64,000 bases of DNA from CAYYWP01 sp050176585 (GCA_050176585.1 JBFXHX010000022.1:1-64000), one strand, 5' to 3'; positions 8,848-17,761 are shown, counted from the stretch's first letter. Program-made: numbers and translations. Notes: generated by a model from the sequence alone, not told the origin.

Positions 8848-10617
8848 TCAATCGTCGAGCGTGAACACGGTGATCAAGTCCTGAGCGCCCGCGCCGTGCA
8901 CGGCCGGCACGGCCAGCACCAGCCGCCCCGACCCGTTTTCCTGTGTCCAGCTCTGACACGAGAAATTCTCCCCCGTGGCATCGTGTTGGAACGTGCTGCC
9001 GAGCACGGCGTTGGCGTTCAGTATTGTTGCGCGGGAAAGGCTGCTGACCAGGCCGAAGACGGTTGGTACGCGCTCGCGATGCTGCGCGCATGGCCCCGCT
9101 TCGAACGAGACCTCCGCCGGCAATCCCGCCGTGCGAAAGCGCGCGTCCGGAGCGATCAGCAGTGCCCCCGGCCCGGAATCGAGCTCCGGCGGCGAATCGG
9201 TCACCACGGGACCGTTACACACCTCCGGGTGCGGTTGATCGCCCTCTTCGACAAAGCCGTCCAGCATGATGCACTCGGCCTCAGTGAAGCCGTTCGAGCC
9301 CACGAGGCCGAGATGATGATCCTGAGTCGACGTGATGCCCAAGTTGATCCCACCGTTGCAGGACAGCACACCCGCCGACTGCACGGGTACGAGCGGCTTG
9401 ATGCAGAAATTGAGAGTACCGACCGCGACGAAGAGAAACTCTGATGCGCCGGTAACATCGACGCGCGCCACTTCGGTCTGCGGGTCGGGCACGCCGGCGC
9501 TCAGCTCCAGATAACCGGCAAAGCCCGAGAACGCGCCAACATCCGGCAGCAGATCGAGCCGGCTGGCGGCGGGGTTCAATGAGAACCGGCGCACGCCGAG
9601 GCCGGGTGTCGGCGTGGCGCTCGGCGTCGCGGTGACCGATGGCGTTCGCGTCTCCGAAGGCGTGGCGGTCGGCGTGCCGGTGCGCGTAGAGGACCGCGTC
9701 GGGGTGCCGGTCCGCGTCGCGGTCGGCGTGCGCGAAGGTACCTGCGTCGCCGTGTGCGTCGCGCTGCGCGTCGCCGTGAGGGTGCGCGTGCCGGTGCGCG
9801 TTGCGGTGGCCGTTTGCGCGACGCTGGATGTCGCGGTGGCACTGCCCGTTCGGGTTGAGCTTGGCTGGGGCGTCGGCGTAGCGCTCGCGCTGGCCGTACC
9901 GGTCGCCGTGCACGTGCTGGCCGCGCTGCTCGTGAGTGTTGCCGCTGGCGTCGCGGTAGTGGTCGCGGTCGCTTCGCTGGTCCTCGAAGCAGTCGGCGTG
10001 CCGCTCGCGGTCGCGGAGGCCGAAGCCGTCGGCACGGCCGGCGTGTGTGATGGTGTCACCGTGTCCACCGGATCTGCAGTACCGGTGGATGTGGCCGCGG
10101 GTCTGTAACTGGCGGTCGCACTGGGCGCTGCCGTGCGCGTATGTGTGAGGGACGGCAACGACGTCACCGTACGGCTGGCGATGTGGGTCGCAGTGGCGGT
10201 CTCCGTGGCCGTAATGCTCGGGGTATGGGACGCCGTTCCCGCGCCGGTCGGCGCCGGGCTCGCGCTCGGCGAAGGTGTCGCGCTCGCGCCGGTGGTCGCG
10301 GTCGTGCTCGGCGCGCGCGGCGAAGCCGTAGCGCTCGGGGCGGGCGGCAGAGGTAGGCAGCCCTGCAGCGCAGCGGCGACGGCCGCAACCATTTCGTGAA
10401 TCTCGACGAAACCGTTCCCGTCGGTGTCACCGGCCGTGCAGCGCATTGCGGCGACGCCACGCAGGCCGACGTCGACCAGGGTTACGAGCTCGGCGATGCT
10501 GACGCTGTTATCGGCGTCGCAGTCGCCCGCGCAGGTCGCGCCAGCGTTCGACGCCGCCGATACCGCCGAGAGCACAACCAGCAACACACGGCGTATCGAA
10601 CGCCCAGCCGAGCTCAC
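8848..10617 (-). CDS. secreted protein: two dockerin-like repeats, mucin-like linker, unknown C-terminal domain
   Basis: With the GTG start this is 589 residues. Residues 1-28 form a signal peptide (RRVLLVVLSAVSAASNAGA). Residues 30-87 hold two dockerin-like calcium loops, GDCDADNSVSIAELV and GDTDGNGFVEIHEMV. About 90-345 is a Thr/Ser/Pro/Ala linker, and 346-589 is a compact domain with six or more cysteines that I do not recognise. The frame extends upstream to an ATG at 10755, but that would put 46 residues ahead of the signal peptide; GTG at 10617 is therefore preferred, though no strong ribosome site supports it. A surface or extracellular location is inferred. Confidence 0.75.
   Translation of the reverse strand: MSSAGRSIRRVLLVVLSAVSAASNAGATCAGDCDADNSVSIAELVTLVDVGLRGVAAMRCTAGDTDGNGFVEIHEMVAAVAAALQGCLPLPPAPSATASPRAPSTTATTGASATPSPSASPAPTGAGTASHTPSITATETATATHIASRTVTSLPSLTHTRTAAPSATASYRPAATSTGTADPVDTVTPSHTPAVPTASASATASGTPTASRTSEATATTTATPAATLTSSAASTCTATGTASASATPTPQPSSTRTGSATATSSVAQTATATRTGTRTLTATRSATHTATQVPSRTPTATRTGTPTRSSTRTGTPTATPSETRTPSVTATPSATPTPGLGVRRFSLNPAASRLDLLPDVGAFSGFAGYLELSAGVPDPQTEVARVDVTGASEFLFVAVGTLNFCIKPLVPVQSAGVLSCNGGINLGITSTQDHHLGLVGSNGFTEAECIMLDGFVEEGDQPHPEVCNGPVVTDSPPELDSGPGALLIAPDARFRTAGLPAEVSFEAGPCAQHRERVPTVFGLVSSLSRATILNANAVLGSTFQHDATGENFSCQSWTQENGSGRLVLAVPAVHGAGAQDLITVFTLDD
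9603..10353 (-). repeat. degenerate Thr/Ser/Pro-coding repeat tract
   Basis: About 250 codons made almost entirely of Thr, Ser, Ala and Pro, with recurrent TATRTGT, TPTATPS and TRTGTPT units. At the DNA level this is a long run of imperfect GTCGGCGT/GTGCGCGT hexamer-like repeats on the plus strand. It is a flexible, potentially glycosylated stalk between two folded parts and a likely site of length variation and assembly error. Confidence 0.8.
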
Positions 10618-10814
10618 CCGCCCGACTTTGCAGGCTCGCGCGCGCTCGGTCAACGCGAACGGCGCCGAACACCCCGCGCTTGGATGGGATCGCTGCAACG
10701 AGAGCCCGATCACGCCCACCCGCGCAGCGGCACCGAACGGTTGCCCGCCGCCCACAGCCGCGCGGCGCTGGCGAATGACGCGCAGCGGCCAGCCACCGCG
10801 CTGGGGCCGGCCGC

Positions 10815-11672
10815 TCAGCGGATCATGCTGCCGATCAACACCATCGGCCCCTCGGGCTTGGACACAGCGCTGGCGCGCTCGATCGTCACGGCTGCCGCGC
10901 GGATGGCGCCGGCGTCGCGTGCGACGTCGGCGGTCAGGTGGGCCACGCCGTGCTTGTCGGGTTGAAAGCTCACGGCGCGTACCGGCCCTTCCCGCTCAGT
11001 GATCCACCAGAGCGCGTAGACCTTTTCGGGCGGGACGGGCGGCAGGTCGTAAGCGAAGAAGATGGCCCGCCCGGTGGACGCGCTGAACACCATGTGACCG
11101 GCCGCGGGCGCCGCCTGCTCCGTCTCCTGGAGCGCCACGATGCGGAAATCGGGTTGCTCAACGACGGACAGAGAGGCCTCAGCGCGGGTCAGCGCCGCCC
11201 GCAGCGCCCGCACGTCGCCCTCGCTCTGCGTCAGCGCCGCCGTGCTCTCGTCCAGGTCCGCTTTGGTGGCGGCGAGGGCCTTCTCGAGACCGCGCACGGC
11301 CTCTTCGGCCCGCGCGTGCTCCGCGTGGGCGCCGATCTCGCGGTACGCCTCAATAGCCAGCACGGCGGCGGCCGCGGCCGCTACCGGCACCGCCCATGAG
11401 ATACTGCGCCGCGCCAGCTTGGGCTGCTTTGGAGGCGCTGACGCAGCATCGGCGCGCACCCGCGCCAGCAGCCGCGCTTTCACTTCCGGTGGTGCCGGCT
11501 GTGGCGACTCGAGTCCAATCAGCCCGATCAGCTGCGTCCACGAGCGCAGCTCGTCGGCCAGCTCCGCATCCCCGGAGGCGAGCGCCGCTTCGACGGCCGC
11601 GCGTTCGCCGGGCTCCAACGCGCCCAGCGCGTAGAGCGGCAGATCGTCCCGGATCTCCTCGTGCGTTTTCAT
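10815..11672 (-). CDS. anti-sigma factor, RskA-like
   Basis: This 285-residue protein opens with the anti-sigma signature LPLYALGALEPGERAAVEAAL, has one membrane segment at about 90-107 (SWAVPVAAAAAAVLAIEAY), a coiled coil at 115-170 and a C-terminal RskA domain (PVPPEKVYALWWITE). It would hold the preceding sigma factor at the membrane and release it when the periplasmic domain receives a signal. No zinc-binding HxxxCxxC is present, as is normal for RskA types. Its ATG overlaps the sigma stop codon by 4 bases (ATGA), giving translational coupling. Confidence 0.88.
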   Translation of the reverse strand: MKTHEEIRDDLPLYALGALEPGERAAVEAALASGDAELADELRSWTQLIGLIGLESPQPAPPEVKARLLARVRADAASAPPKQPKLARRSISWAVPVAAAAAAVLAIEAYREIGAHAEHARAEEAVRGLEKALAATKADLDESTAALTQSEGDVRALRAALTRAEASLSVVEQPDFRIVALQETEQAAPAAGHMVFSASTGRAIFFAYDLPPVPPEKVYALWWITEREGPVRAVSFQPDKHGVAHLTADVARDAGAIRAAAVTIERASAVSKPEGPMVLIGSMIR

Positions 11673-12292
11673 CGCGTCAACAGCAGCGGCCCTAGGGCGC
11701 GGCGCAGGACGATCATGCCTTGGCGAATGCGCGTCTTAACGGTCCCGAGCGGTTGCTTCAAACGGTCCGCGATCTGCGTGTGCGACAGCCCTTCATAATA
11801 GACCAGCGCGAGCGCGGTGCGCTGGTCCGAAGATAGCGTGTCCATCGCGTTGCGCACGAGCTGACGGCGCTCATCGAGCTCCGCGGCATCTTCTGGGCGG
11901 CACACGTCGTTGATCTCGTTCAGATTCTCGGCCGTGGTACGCTTTTGCGCGCCGCGCGCGCGTACGCGATCGATGGCCCGGCTTCGGGCCATCGTGAACA
12001 ACCAATTTTGCAGCGAGCCCTGCGCTCCATCGAAATGGTCCGCTTGTTGCCAGAGTTGCCAGAACGCATCGAGGGTCACCTCCTCGGCCGCCCCCGGGTC
12101 GCCGGTGACGCGTAAGGCCAAGGCGTACACGGCGTTTCCGAATCGGTCGTAGAGTTGCTCGAGCGCTCGCTCATCGCGCGCGCGAAGAGCGCTGACCAGT
12201 TGCTGGCTCGCCTTCGCCTGCGACGCTGCTACTGGTGACTGTAACGATACGCGGCGGGGCGCGAAACGGATTGAGGCGGGTGGGTACCTCAC
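11669..12292 (-). CDS. ECF RNA polymerase sigma factor (second of two)
   Basis: This 207-residue ECF sigma has region 2 (ALEQLYDRFGNAVYALALR through LFTMARSRAIDRVR) and region 4 with helix-turn-helix YYEGLSHTQIADRLKQPLGT. The frame runs further upstream, but the GTG at 12292 overlaps the upstream anti-sigma stop as GTGA, exactly like the other junctions of this operon, so it is the chosen start. Its partner should be the RskA-like protein encoded next. It belongs broadly to the SigK group by region 4 and partner type; target promoters are unknown. Confidence 0.88.
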   Translation of the reverse strand: MRYPPASIRFAPRRVSLQSPVAASQAKASQQLVSALRARDERALEQLYDRFGNAVYALALRVTGDPGAAEEVTLDAFWQLWQQADHFDGAQGSLQNWLFTMARSRAIDRVRARGAQKRTTAENLNEINDVCRPEDAAELDERRQLVRNAMDTLSSDQRTALALVYYEGLSHTQIADRLKQPLGTVKTRIRQGMIVLRRALGPLLLTR

Positions 12293-12876
12293 GACAGTAT
12301 CTCGTCGGCTGTGCTGGCGGTCACGACGAACAGGCATCCGCCCAGCGTACGGACGCCGTCGTGGACGCTCCCGGTCAGAGCGCTACAATAGTCCCCCGTC
12401 CGCATCAGCACGCCGCCGACCAGCAAGTCGCCCTCGAGCAGATACAGCTCTTCGAGACCGGCATGGCGATGGGCCGGATACGCCGTGCCGGGCGCCATGC
12501 GCCCGAGCACCGTAGCGCGGTTAGCCGTGGGGTCCGCCATCAGGAGCTTGATCTCGAACCCGGCGATGGCGGTGGGCTGCCACTCGAGCCGCGCGCCGCG
12601 GACGAACCGCACTCCCCCGGCGTCGAGCACCGCGGCCTCGTGACGAGCGATAGCATCGAGCACGCGCGCGCGCGCCGGTGCGGGCGCGGTGGTGGCCCGA
12701 GCGGCAAACGCGAGCTGGTCGGCAACCGCGGCAAACGCCTCCACTTCGGCGCGGTACCGGAGATCGCCGTCGGCCAAGCGCGTCGCGATCTCGCGCGCTT
12801 CCGGCGCGGTCAGTGCACCGAGCGCGTACAGCGCCGCGCGCTCGCGCACCCGCTCGATGCTGTCGTCCGCGGTCAC
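12289..12876 (-). CDS. ChrR-like anti-sigma factor with cupin domain
   Basis: This 195-residue protein has an N-terminal anti-sigma helix bundle (AALYALGALTAPEAREIA) followed by a ChrR-type cupin from about residue 85. Metal ligands are visible: HRHAGLEELYLLEGD carries the H-x-H and Glu, and the later SVHDGV supplies a His. In ChrR the cupin senses singlet oxygen or related stress and releases the sigma factor. No membrane segment is seen, so it should act in the cytoplasm, unlike the RskA-like factor of the same operon. It overlaps both neighbouring sigma genes by 4 bases. Confidence 0.87.
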   Translation of the reverse strand: MTADDSIERVRERAALYALGALTAPEAREIATRLADGDLRYRAEVEAFAAVADQLAFAARATTAPAPARARVLDAIARHEAAVLDAGGVRFVRGARLEWQPTAIAGFEIKLLMADPTANRATVLGRMAPGTAYPAHRHAGLEELYLLEGDLLVGGVLMRTGDYCSALTGSVHDGVRTLGGCLFVVTASTADEILS

Positions 12877-13481
12877 CGGCCATCCTTGCCGAGCGGCCGC
12901 GGTGCGTCCAGCGGCGCGAGCAGCACCCGCAGCTGCATCATCGCGGCCCGGATGTGGGTCTTCACCGTCCCCAGTGGCTGGTGCAACGTCGCGGCAATCT
13001 CCGCCTGGCTCATGCCCGCGAAGTAGGCGAGCTCGATGAGCTGCCGCGACTCATCGCTCAGGTGGCGCAGCGCGCTGTGCACGAAGCGGTGCCGCTCGGC
13101 GGCGGCGGTCAGCGCTTCCGGGCCGGGGGCATCGGCGCTGACATATCGCGCGGCTTCGAGCGGCTCTGTGGCCTGGTCGCGGCCACGCGCGCGCAGCGCG
13201 TCGATCGCTCGGCTGCGCGTCATGTTGAGTACCCACGCGGTCGGACTCCCCCGCGCGCTGACGTACTCCGCCACATGTTTCCAGACCTGCGTATACACCT
13301 CGACCATCACGTCTTCCGCCGCAGCGGGGTCGCCGAGGATGCGGAGCGCCAGGCCGTACGCCAGCGGGTTCGTCTGGTCGTAGAATTCCGCCATCGCCGC
13401 CTGCTCTCCCGCCGCGATGCGCGCCAGGAGGACCTCGCGGCTCGGTTCCACGCGAACAGCCGCCGGCCAATCCGGGGACAT
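12873..13481 (-). CDS. ECF RNA polymerase sigma factor (first of two)
   Basis: This 202-residue ECF sigma has region 2 (MAEFYDQTNPLAYGLALRI through NMTRSRAIDALRAR) and region 4 (AYFAGMSQAEIAATLHQPLGT). It is clearly related to the sigma factor two genes downstream, notably in the shared QPLGTVKT helix, so the pair may be an old duplication. The ATG at 13481 was chosen over an upstream GTG at 13574, because ECF factors rarely carry a 50-residue leader; neither has a strong ribosome site. Its expected partner is the ChrR-like protein, giving an ECF11-like pair by context. Confidence 0.85.
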   Translation of the reverse strand: MSPDWPAAVRVEPSREVLLARIAAGEQAAMAEFYDQTNPLAYGLALRILGDPAAAEDVMVEVYTQVWKHVAEYVSARGSPTAWVLNMTRSRAIDALRARGRDQATEPLEAARYVSADAPGPEALTAAAERHRFVHSALRHLSDESRQLIELAYFAGMSQAEIAATLHQPLGTVKTHIRAAMMQLRVLLAPLDAPRPLGKDGR

Positions 13482-13868
13482 GGAAGCTGTGACCGCAGCT
13501 ACCACCGTTCCTGCCGGAGAGGCAAACAACGGCACGTGGGATGCGAGGTCCACGGCTGCTCTACGAGCGCTCACGAAAAGTGGATTGCGGGATTTTACCC
13601 TTGGCGTGTCGACGCCGCATTGACTGGCGCCGTCCGCGGGCTTCTACCGACATCAACGAACGAGGTGCTGTTTAATTCAAGCTCGCCACGCATGTGTCCG
13701 CGGCGCTGCGCGCCCGCAGCGGCGCTATGGTACCCGCAGCAGCGCGGCACGTCCGCCCGCAATCCAGTCTGCGGATGCCGGCGTAGAGCATGGTGCAGGG
13801 CGTACACCACTCGGGGGCGTTCCTTTTGGAGCTTGGCCCGGCCAGGCAAATTGGAAAAGGAGGCCGCG
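13482..13868. other. divergent promoter region between the ECF operon and the DUF4331 gene
   Basis: No coding frame is convincing here. The region must hold promoters for the leftward sigma/anti-sigma operon and the rightward DUF4331 gene. I could not pick out a clear ECF-type -35/-10 pair. A strong aaaaggagg ribosome site ends it at 13857-13865. Confidence 0.4.
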
Positions 13869-15626
13869 ATGTTTCCACCCAGCCGGTCGCTTCCGCTTCC
13901 CCCTCGGGCTCTCCTCGCTGCACTGTTCGCCGCGATGTGTTCCGCGCCGTCGGCGGCAGGCGCATCGAGCCATCGCGAGGCCCCGGCGATCAGCGAGGAT
14001 CCGGCAGTCGACGACACCGACACCTACGCGTTCGTCTCCCCCGAGCACCCCGACCGCGTGGTCCTGATCGGCAACTGGTTTCCCGCTGAGGAGCCCTCCG
14101 GCGGCCCCAACTATTTCCGCTTCTCCGATGCCGCGCGCTACCGCATCAACATCGATCGCGACGGCGAGCTCCCGGTCGACGACATCGTCTACGAGTTCGC
14201 TTTCACCACCGAGGTGCGATCGCCGGAGGATCCCACTGATCCCGCGGTGGGCACCTTCCTGGCCGCCACCGGTCCGATCACCGCGCTCGACGACGCCACC
14301 TACAACCTGCGCCAGTACTTCACCGTCAGCAAGATCGTGAACGGCACGCGCGGCACGCCGATCGACCGCGATGTCGGCGGGCGGCGGCTGCTCAGTCCGC
14401 CGAACAACATCGGGCCGTTCTCGACACCGAATTACCCGGCGCTGGCCACTGCCGCGGTGTATGACATCGGCGACGGCGTGCGGGTGTTCGCCGGGCAGCG
14501 CGATGATGCGTTCTTCGTCGACCTCGGCGCGGTGTTCGATGGTCTGCAGTTGCGCCCGATCACCGGCACGCTCCGGCAGGACAACCCGGCGCGGTTGGGA
14601 CAACCCGGCGGCGGGAAGGACGCACTCGCCGGTTTTAACGTGCACACCATCGCGCTCGAGATCCCCATCGACCAACTCGTCACTACCGAGCAGCCGATCC
14701 TCGGCATGTACACCTCGGCCAGCCGCCCGACGATGCTGGTGCGCTCGCCGGAGGGTGACACGCACAGCGCAGACTTCGTGCAGGTATCGCGTCTGGGCTT
14801 TCCGCTCGCCAACGAGCTGTTCGGCTCCATTCCGACCATCAAGGACCAATACAATCGGGCCGAGCCGGGCGGCGAGTTCGACGTCGAGGTATTGCTGCCG
14901 CGCGTGCGCAACCCCGAGCTCACCAACCTCTTCCGCGTGCTCTTCCCGGAGGCGTTCACCACCATGAATCTGCCGCCCCAGGACAACCGGCTCGACCTCG
15001 TCGCCGCCGTCTTCACCGGCGTCCCGGGAGTGAACAAGATCGGCGACGAGCCCGCGCCCGCCGACTTGCTGCGACTGAACACGAGCCTCGGCAGCGCGAA
15101 GCGCCCCGGCGACGAGGGGTTCAGCTCGCTCGGCGTGCTCGGCGGCGACACCACCGGTTTCCCGAACGGGCGTCGGCCGTGGGACGACGTCGTCGACATC
15201 GAGCTCCGCGTCGCCGCCGGCGTGCTCTACAAAGCGCTGATCGACCCCGAGAGCCCCGATTTCAACGTCGCGCCGAACAACCTGCTGGCCGACGGCGTCG
15301 ACGTGAACGACCTGCCCTTCCTCGATGCCTTCCCGTTCCTCGCCCATCCCAGCGGCGGCAAAGACACGCCGCACGCCGGGCCGGTTCAGGGCACCCCGGA
15401 ACTGCCGACCGCGACGCCGTCCGCGACCATCACGGCTACGCCGAATGTCACGCCGACGAATACCCGCGCGCGCGGCGATAGCGACGATAGTTGTCACATC
15501 GGCCGTGCCCATGCATCCGCTAGCAGCGCGTGGGTGCTGCTCATACCCGCCGCCTTGGTGGCCTTGCGGCGGCCGCGCCGGGCTGGCCACCGAGACCCGC
15601 ACCCGCGAGATGTCGGTGGCGCATAG
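13869..15626 (+). CDS. DUF4331 family exported protein with C-terminal Cys/TM/Arg tail
   Basis: This 585-residue protein has a signal peptide (MFPPSRSLPLPPRALLAALF) followed by the signature SSHREAPAISEDPAVDDTD that starts nearly all DUF4331 proteins. The domain runs to about residue 505. Then come a Thr/Pro linker (ELPTATPSATITATPNVTPT) and a tail with DDSC (Cys542), a hydrophobic segment (WVLLIPAALVALRR) and Arg-rich residues, laid out like MYXO-CTERM-type surface sorting tails. The reading frame stays open far upstream, but the AAGGAGG site and signal peptide fix this ATG. The function of DUF4331 is unknown; it is often paired with a TPR protein, as here. Confidence 0.88.
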   Translation: MFPPSRSLPLPPRALLAALFAAMCSAPSAAGASSHREAPAISEDPAVDDTDTYAFVSPEHPDRVVLIGNWFPAEEPSGGPNYFRFSDAARYRINIDRDGELPVDDIVYEFAFTTEVRSPEDPTDPAVGTFLAATGPITALDDATYNLRQYFTVSKIVNGTRGTPIDRDVGGRRLLSPPNNIGPFSTPNYPALATAAVYDIGDGVRVFAGQRDDAFFVDLGAVFDGLQLRPITGTLRQDNPARLGQPGGGKDALAGFNVHTIALEIPIDQLVTTEQPILGMYTSASRPTMLVRSPEGDTHSADFVQVSRLGFPLANELFGSIPTIKDQYNRAEPGGEFDVEVLLPRVRNPELTNLFRVLFPEAFTTMNLPPQDNRLDLVAAVFTGVPGVNKIGDEPAPADLLRLNTSLGSAKRPGDEGFSSLGVLGGDTTGFPNGRRPWDDVVDIELRVAAGVLYKALIDPESPDFNVAPNNLLADGVDVNDLPFLDAFPFLAHPSGGKDTPHAGPVQGTPELPTATPSATITATPNVTPTNTRARGDSDDSCHIGRAHASASSAWVLLIPAALVALRRPRRAGHRDPHPRDVGGA

Positions 15627-17013
15627 CACATCGATGCCGCAGGGGGGTGCTGTCGCCGCGCGCTCTTGGCTGGTGCGCGCGGCCAGCGCCTCGCCTGGGC
15701 CCGCTGCGTTGCGGCGGAACTGCCGGCGTGTGGTGATAACTGCCGCAGTGGCCACACTGCTCGCGCTCACCGGCTGCCGCGGCAATCCCCCTCGGGCGGA
15801 GAACGCCCGGCAGTTGAGCGCGCCGGTGTTGACCCCGACCGCGACGCGGGACGCCCTCCTGCGAGACGGCATCGAGGTGCTGCACATGGCGCAATGCGAA
15901 GCCGATCTCGCCCAGCATCAACGCGCTGATAGCATTGCCGCCGAGCTCATCGCGCGCGACCAGTCGGATGCGCGGGCGCTCACCCTGCGCGCCGCAGCGC
16001 GCGCCGGGCTGCACCAATTCGAAGATGCCGCCGCGCTCGCAGAGCGCGCCATCGCCATCAATCCGTATGACGCGGCGGCGTACGCCGTGTTGGCGGACGC
16101 GCTGATCGAGCTGGGACAGTACGACCGCGCGCTGCACACGGTACAGCACCTGCTGAACCTCAAGCCCACACACGCCGCCTATGCGCGCGCCGCATACCTG
16201 CGCGTGCTGTACGGAGACCAGGCCGGCGGGCTCCGGTTGATGCGGCTCGCCGTCTCCGCCGCGCCCCCGAACCGGCCGGATGAGCGCGCTTGGCACCTCG
16301 TCCAGCTCGCGCACGATGCCCTCGCGGCCGGCGACATCGCCACCGCCGAACACGCCTACCAACAGGTGCTATCCGCACGCCCCGAAGACGGCCGCGCGCT
16401 GCAGGGCCGGGCCGCCATCGCCGCCGGGCGCGGCGAGCTCGAATCGGCGATCGAGTTGTACGAGCGAGCAACCGCGGGCGGCCCCGCCCCCGATGCGCAC
16501 GCCGCGCTGGCCGACATCTACACTGCGCTCGACCGGCGGGCGGACGCACAGCGGCACTACCGCGCGGCGGAGCGCGCGGAACTCGCCGAGCGCGAGCGGA
16601 TGGAACGCCCTGAGGGTCGCCACTTGGCGCTGCTGTATGCGGATTACGGTGATCCGGCCGAGGCCTTGCGTCTGGCCGAACAGGATGCCGCGCATCGCGA
16701 CGACGTGTTCACTGCCGACGCAGTGGCCTGGGCTCTGTACCGCGCGGGCCGCATCCCGGAGGCGCGCCGAACCGCGGCCCGGGCGCTGCGGCTGGGCACC
16801 CGCGATCCGCTGCTGCTCTACCACGCCGGCTCGATCGCCGCGGCGGACGGAGATCACGGGGAAGCCGAACGACTGCTCAGCGGCGCCCTCGTATCCGAAG
16901 CCGCGCTCGGACCGTTGCGGGCGGCGCACGCGCGCGCGCTCCTGTCCGCTTCGCGCGCGGCAACCGGCGCACACGAGAACGCGCCGGCTGGCAACAGGGA
17001 AAATCGCGGGTGA
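15610..17013 (+). CDS. TPR-repeat lipoprotein
   Basis: The product is about 467 residues. After a variable N-terminal stretch there is a lipoprotein signal (ITAAVATLLALTGC, lipobox Cys56), followed by tetratricopeptide repeats from residue 85 to about 440, for example ARAGLHQFEDAAALAERAIA and ADALIELGQYDRALHTVQHL. TPR arrays mediate protein-protein contacts; here it probably assists its DUF4331 neighbour at a membrane. The start is uncertain: ATG 15610 overlaps the DUF4331 gene by 17 bases, and ATG 15634 and GTG 15730 are alternatives, the last placing the lipobox closest to the N terminus. Confidence 0.8.
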   Translation: MSVAHSTSMPQGGAVAARSWLVRAASASPGPAALRRNCRRVVITAAVATLLALTGCRGNPPRAENARQLSAPVLTPTATRDALLRDGIEVLHMAQCEADLAQHQRADSIAAELIARDQSDARALTLRAAARAGLHQFEDAAALAERAIAINPYDAAAYAVLADALIELGQYDRALHTVQHLLNLKPTHAAYARAAYLRVLYGDQAGGLRLMRLAVSAAPPNRPDERAWHLVQLAHDALAAGDIATAEHAYQQVLSARPEDGRALQGRAAIAAGRGELESAIELYERATAGGPAPDAHAALADIYTALDRRADAQRHYRAAERAELAERERMERPEGRHLALLYADYGDPAEALRLAEQDAAHRDDVFTADAVAWALYRAGRIPEARRTAARALRLGTRDPLLLYHAGSIAAADGDHGEAERLLSGALVSEAALGPLRAAHARALLSASRAATGAHENAPAGNRENRG

Positions 17014-17164
17014 TTTCGGAGCCGGCATCGCCGCGCGCTGCACCTGCGGCGACGGGCGCGCCGCGGGCTCATTGCACCACGGCGTTGCGCGATTGGATGT
17101 CGCCGCCGGACACGTGGTAACGCATGGGGCGCGCCCGATCGCGCCTAGTGGTAGGGAGAATCGC

Positions 17165-17761
17165 ATGCGGACTTGCGTTGCGCCTCGCGCGAGAGCGCGG
17201 CCCACCGGGCGACCACCCGGGCGGGCGCTCCGCATCGCAGTCGCCCTGCTGTTCGCCGGCTCGCTCGCGATCTCTCGAGCACCGCTCGTTCGCCACCAGC
17301 ACGCCGGCGGAGAGCGCTTCCACGTCCACCTGCAGCGGCTGGTCGACACCGCCGCGCCCGCCGGTCCTGTCGCGGCACGCGACCGCCGTGAAGGAGCCGC
17401 CGGCACGGGCCATCGCCATCACGAGCACGCTCACGATCATCACCATCCGGACGGTCATGGCGATGATCTGTGGCACACACGCGAGCATGGAGCCGACGCC
17501 CGCGCGGACGATGCGGATCGCCGAACTGCGCGGTCCGTAGGCCGCCTGGCCTTCGCGCTCGGTCCGAGCGTCAATGGCGGCCACTGGCACCACCAGCAGT
17601 GCTTCGACCGTGCAACCGTGCGCGAATGCGCGGTCATGTGCCTGACGGCGCCGGTCCCCACCGCGCCGGGGCTGACTGGCCCATGCGCCGCGCACGTCGT
17701 GGTTGCGCGAGCACCCGCGCGCGCCCCCCCGCGAACCTTCTCTTTCCAACCACAGTGTTGA
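17165..17761 (+). CDS. histidine-rich secreted protein
   Basis: This 198-residue product has a hydrophobic signal segment (RIAVALLFAGSLAISRAP) and a mature chain with a dense histidine cluster at 83-99 (HRHHEHAHDHHHPDGH), a second HWHHQQC motif at 140-146 and several cysteines. It follows a GGGAG ribosome site and sits 40 bases before the TonB-dependent receptor. Histidine clusters of this kind bind Zn, Ni, Co or Cu, so a metal-capture role at the receptor is likely. I do not recognise a named family. The overlapping longer reading upstream belongs to the antisense-like shadow of the TPR gene. Confidence 0.65.
   Translation: MRTCVAPRARARPTGRPPGRALRIAVALLFAGSLAISRAPLVRHQHAGGERFHVHLQRLVDTAAPAGPVAARDRREGAAGTGHRHHEHAHDHHHPDGHGDDLWHTREHGADARADDADRRTARSVGRLAFALGPSVNGGHWHHQQCFDRATVRECAVMCLTAPVPTAPGLTGPCAAHVVVARAPARAPPRTFSFQPQC

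Noticed and set aside
9614..10108. Valine-rich plus-strand frame
   Set aside because: It is the mirror of the Thr/Ser/Pro tract and has no start signal or domain.
9603..10353. CRISPR-like array
   Set aside because: Repeats are short, imperfect and in frame with a Thr/Ser/Pro coding tract; no equal spacers and no cas genes.
12678..13868. N-terminal extension of the DUF4331 frame by about 400 codons
   Set aside because: The extension runs antisense to the sigma and anti-sigma genes; the signal peptide and AAGGAGG site place the start at 13869.
13725..15887. A 720-codon open frame on the minus strand
   Set aside because: It lies opposite the DUF4331 gene and the TPR gene start, and has only Arg/Val/Gly-rich low-information sequence.
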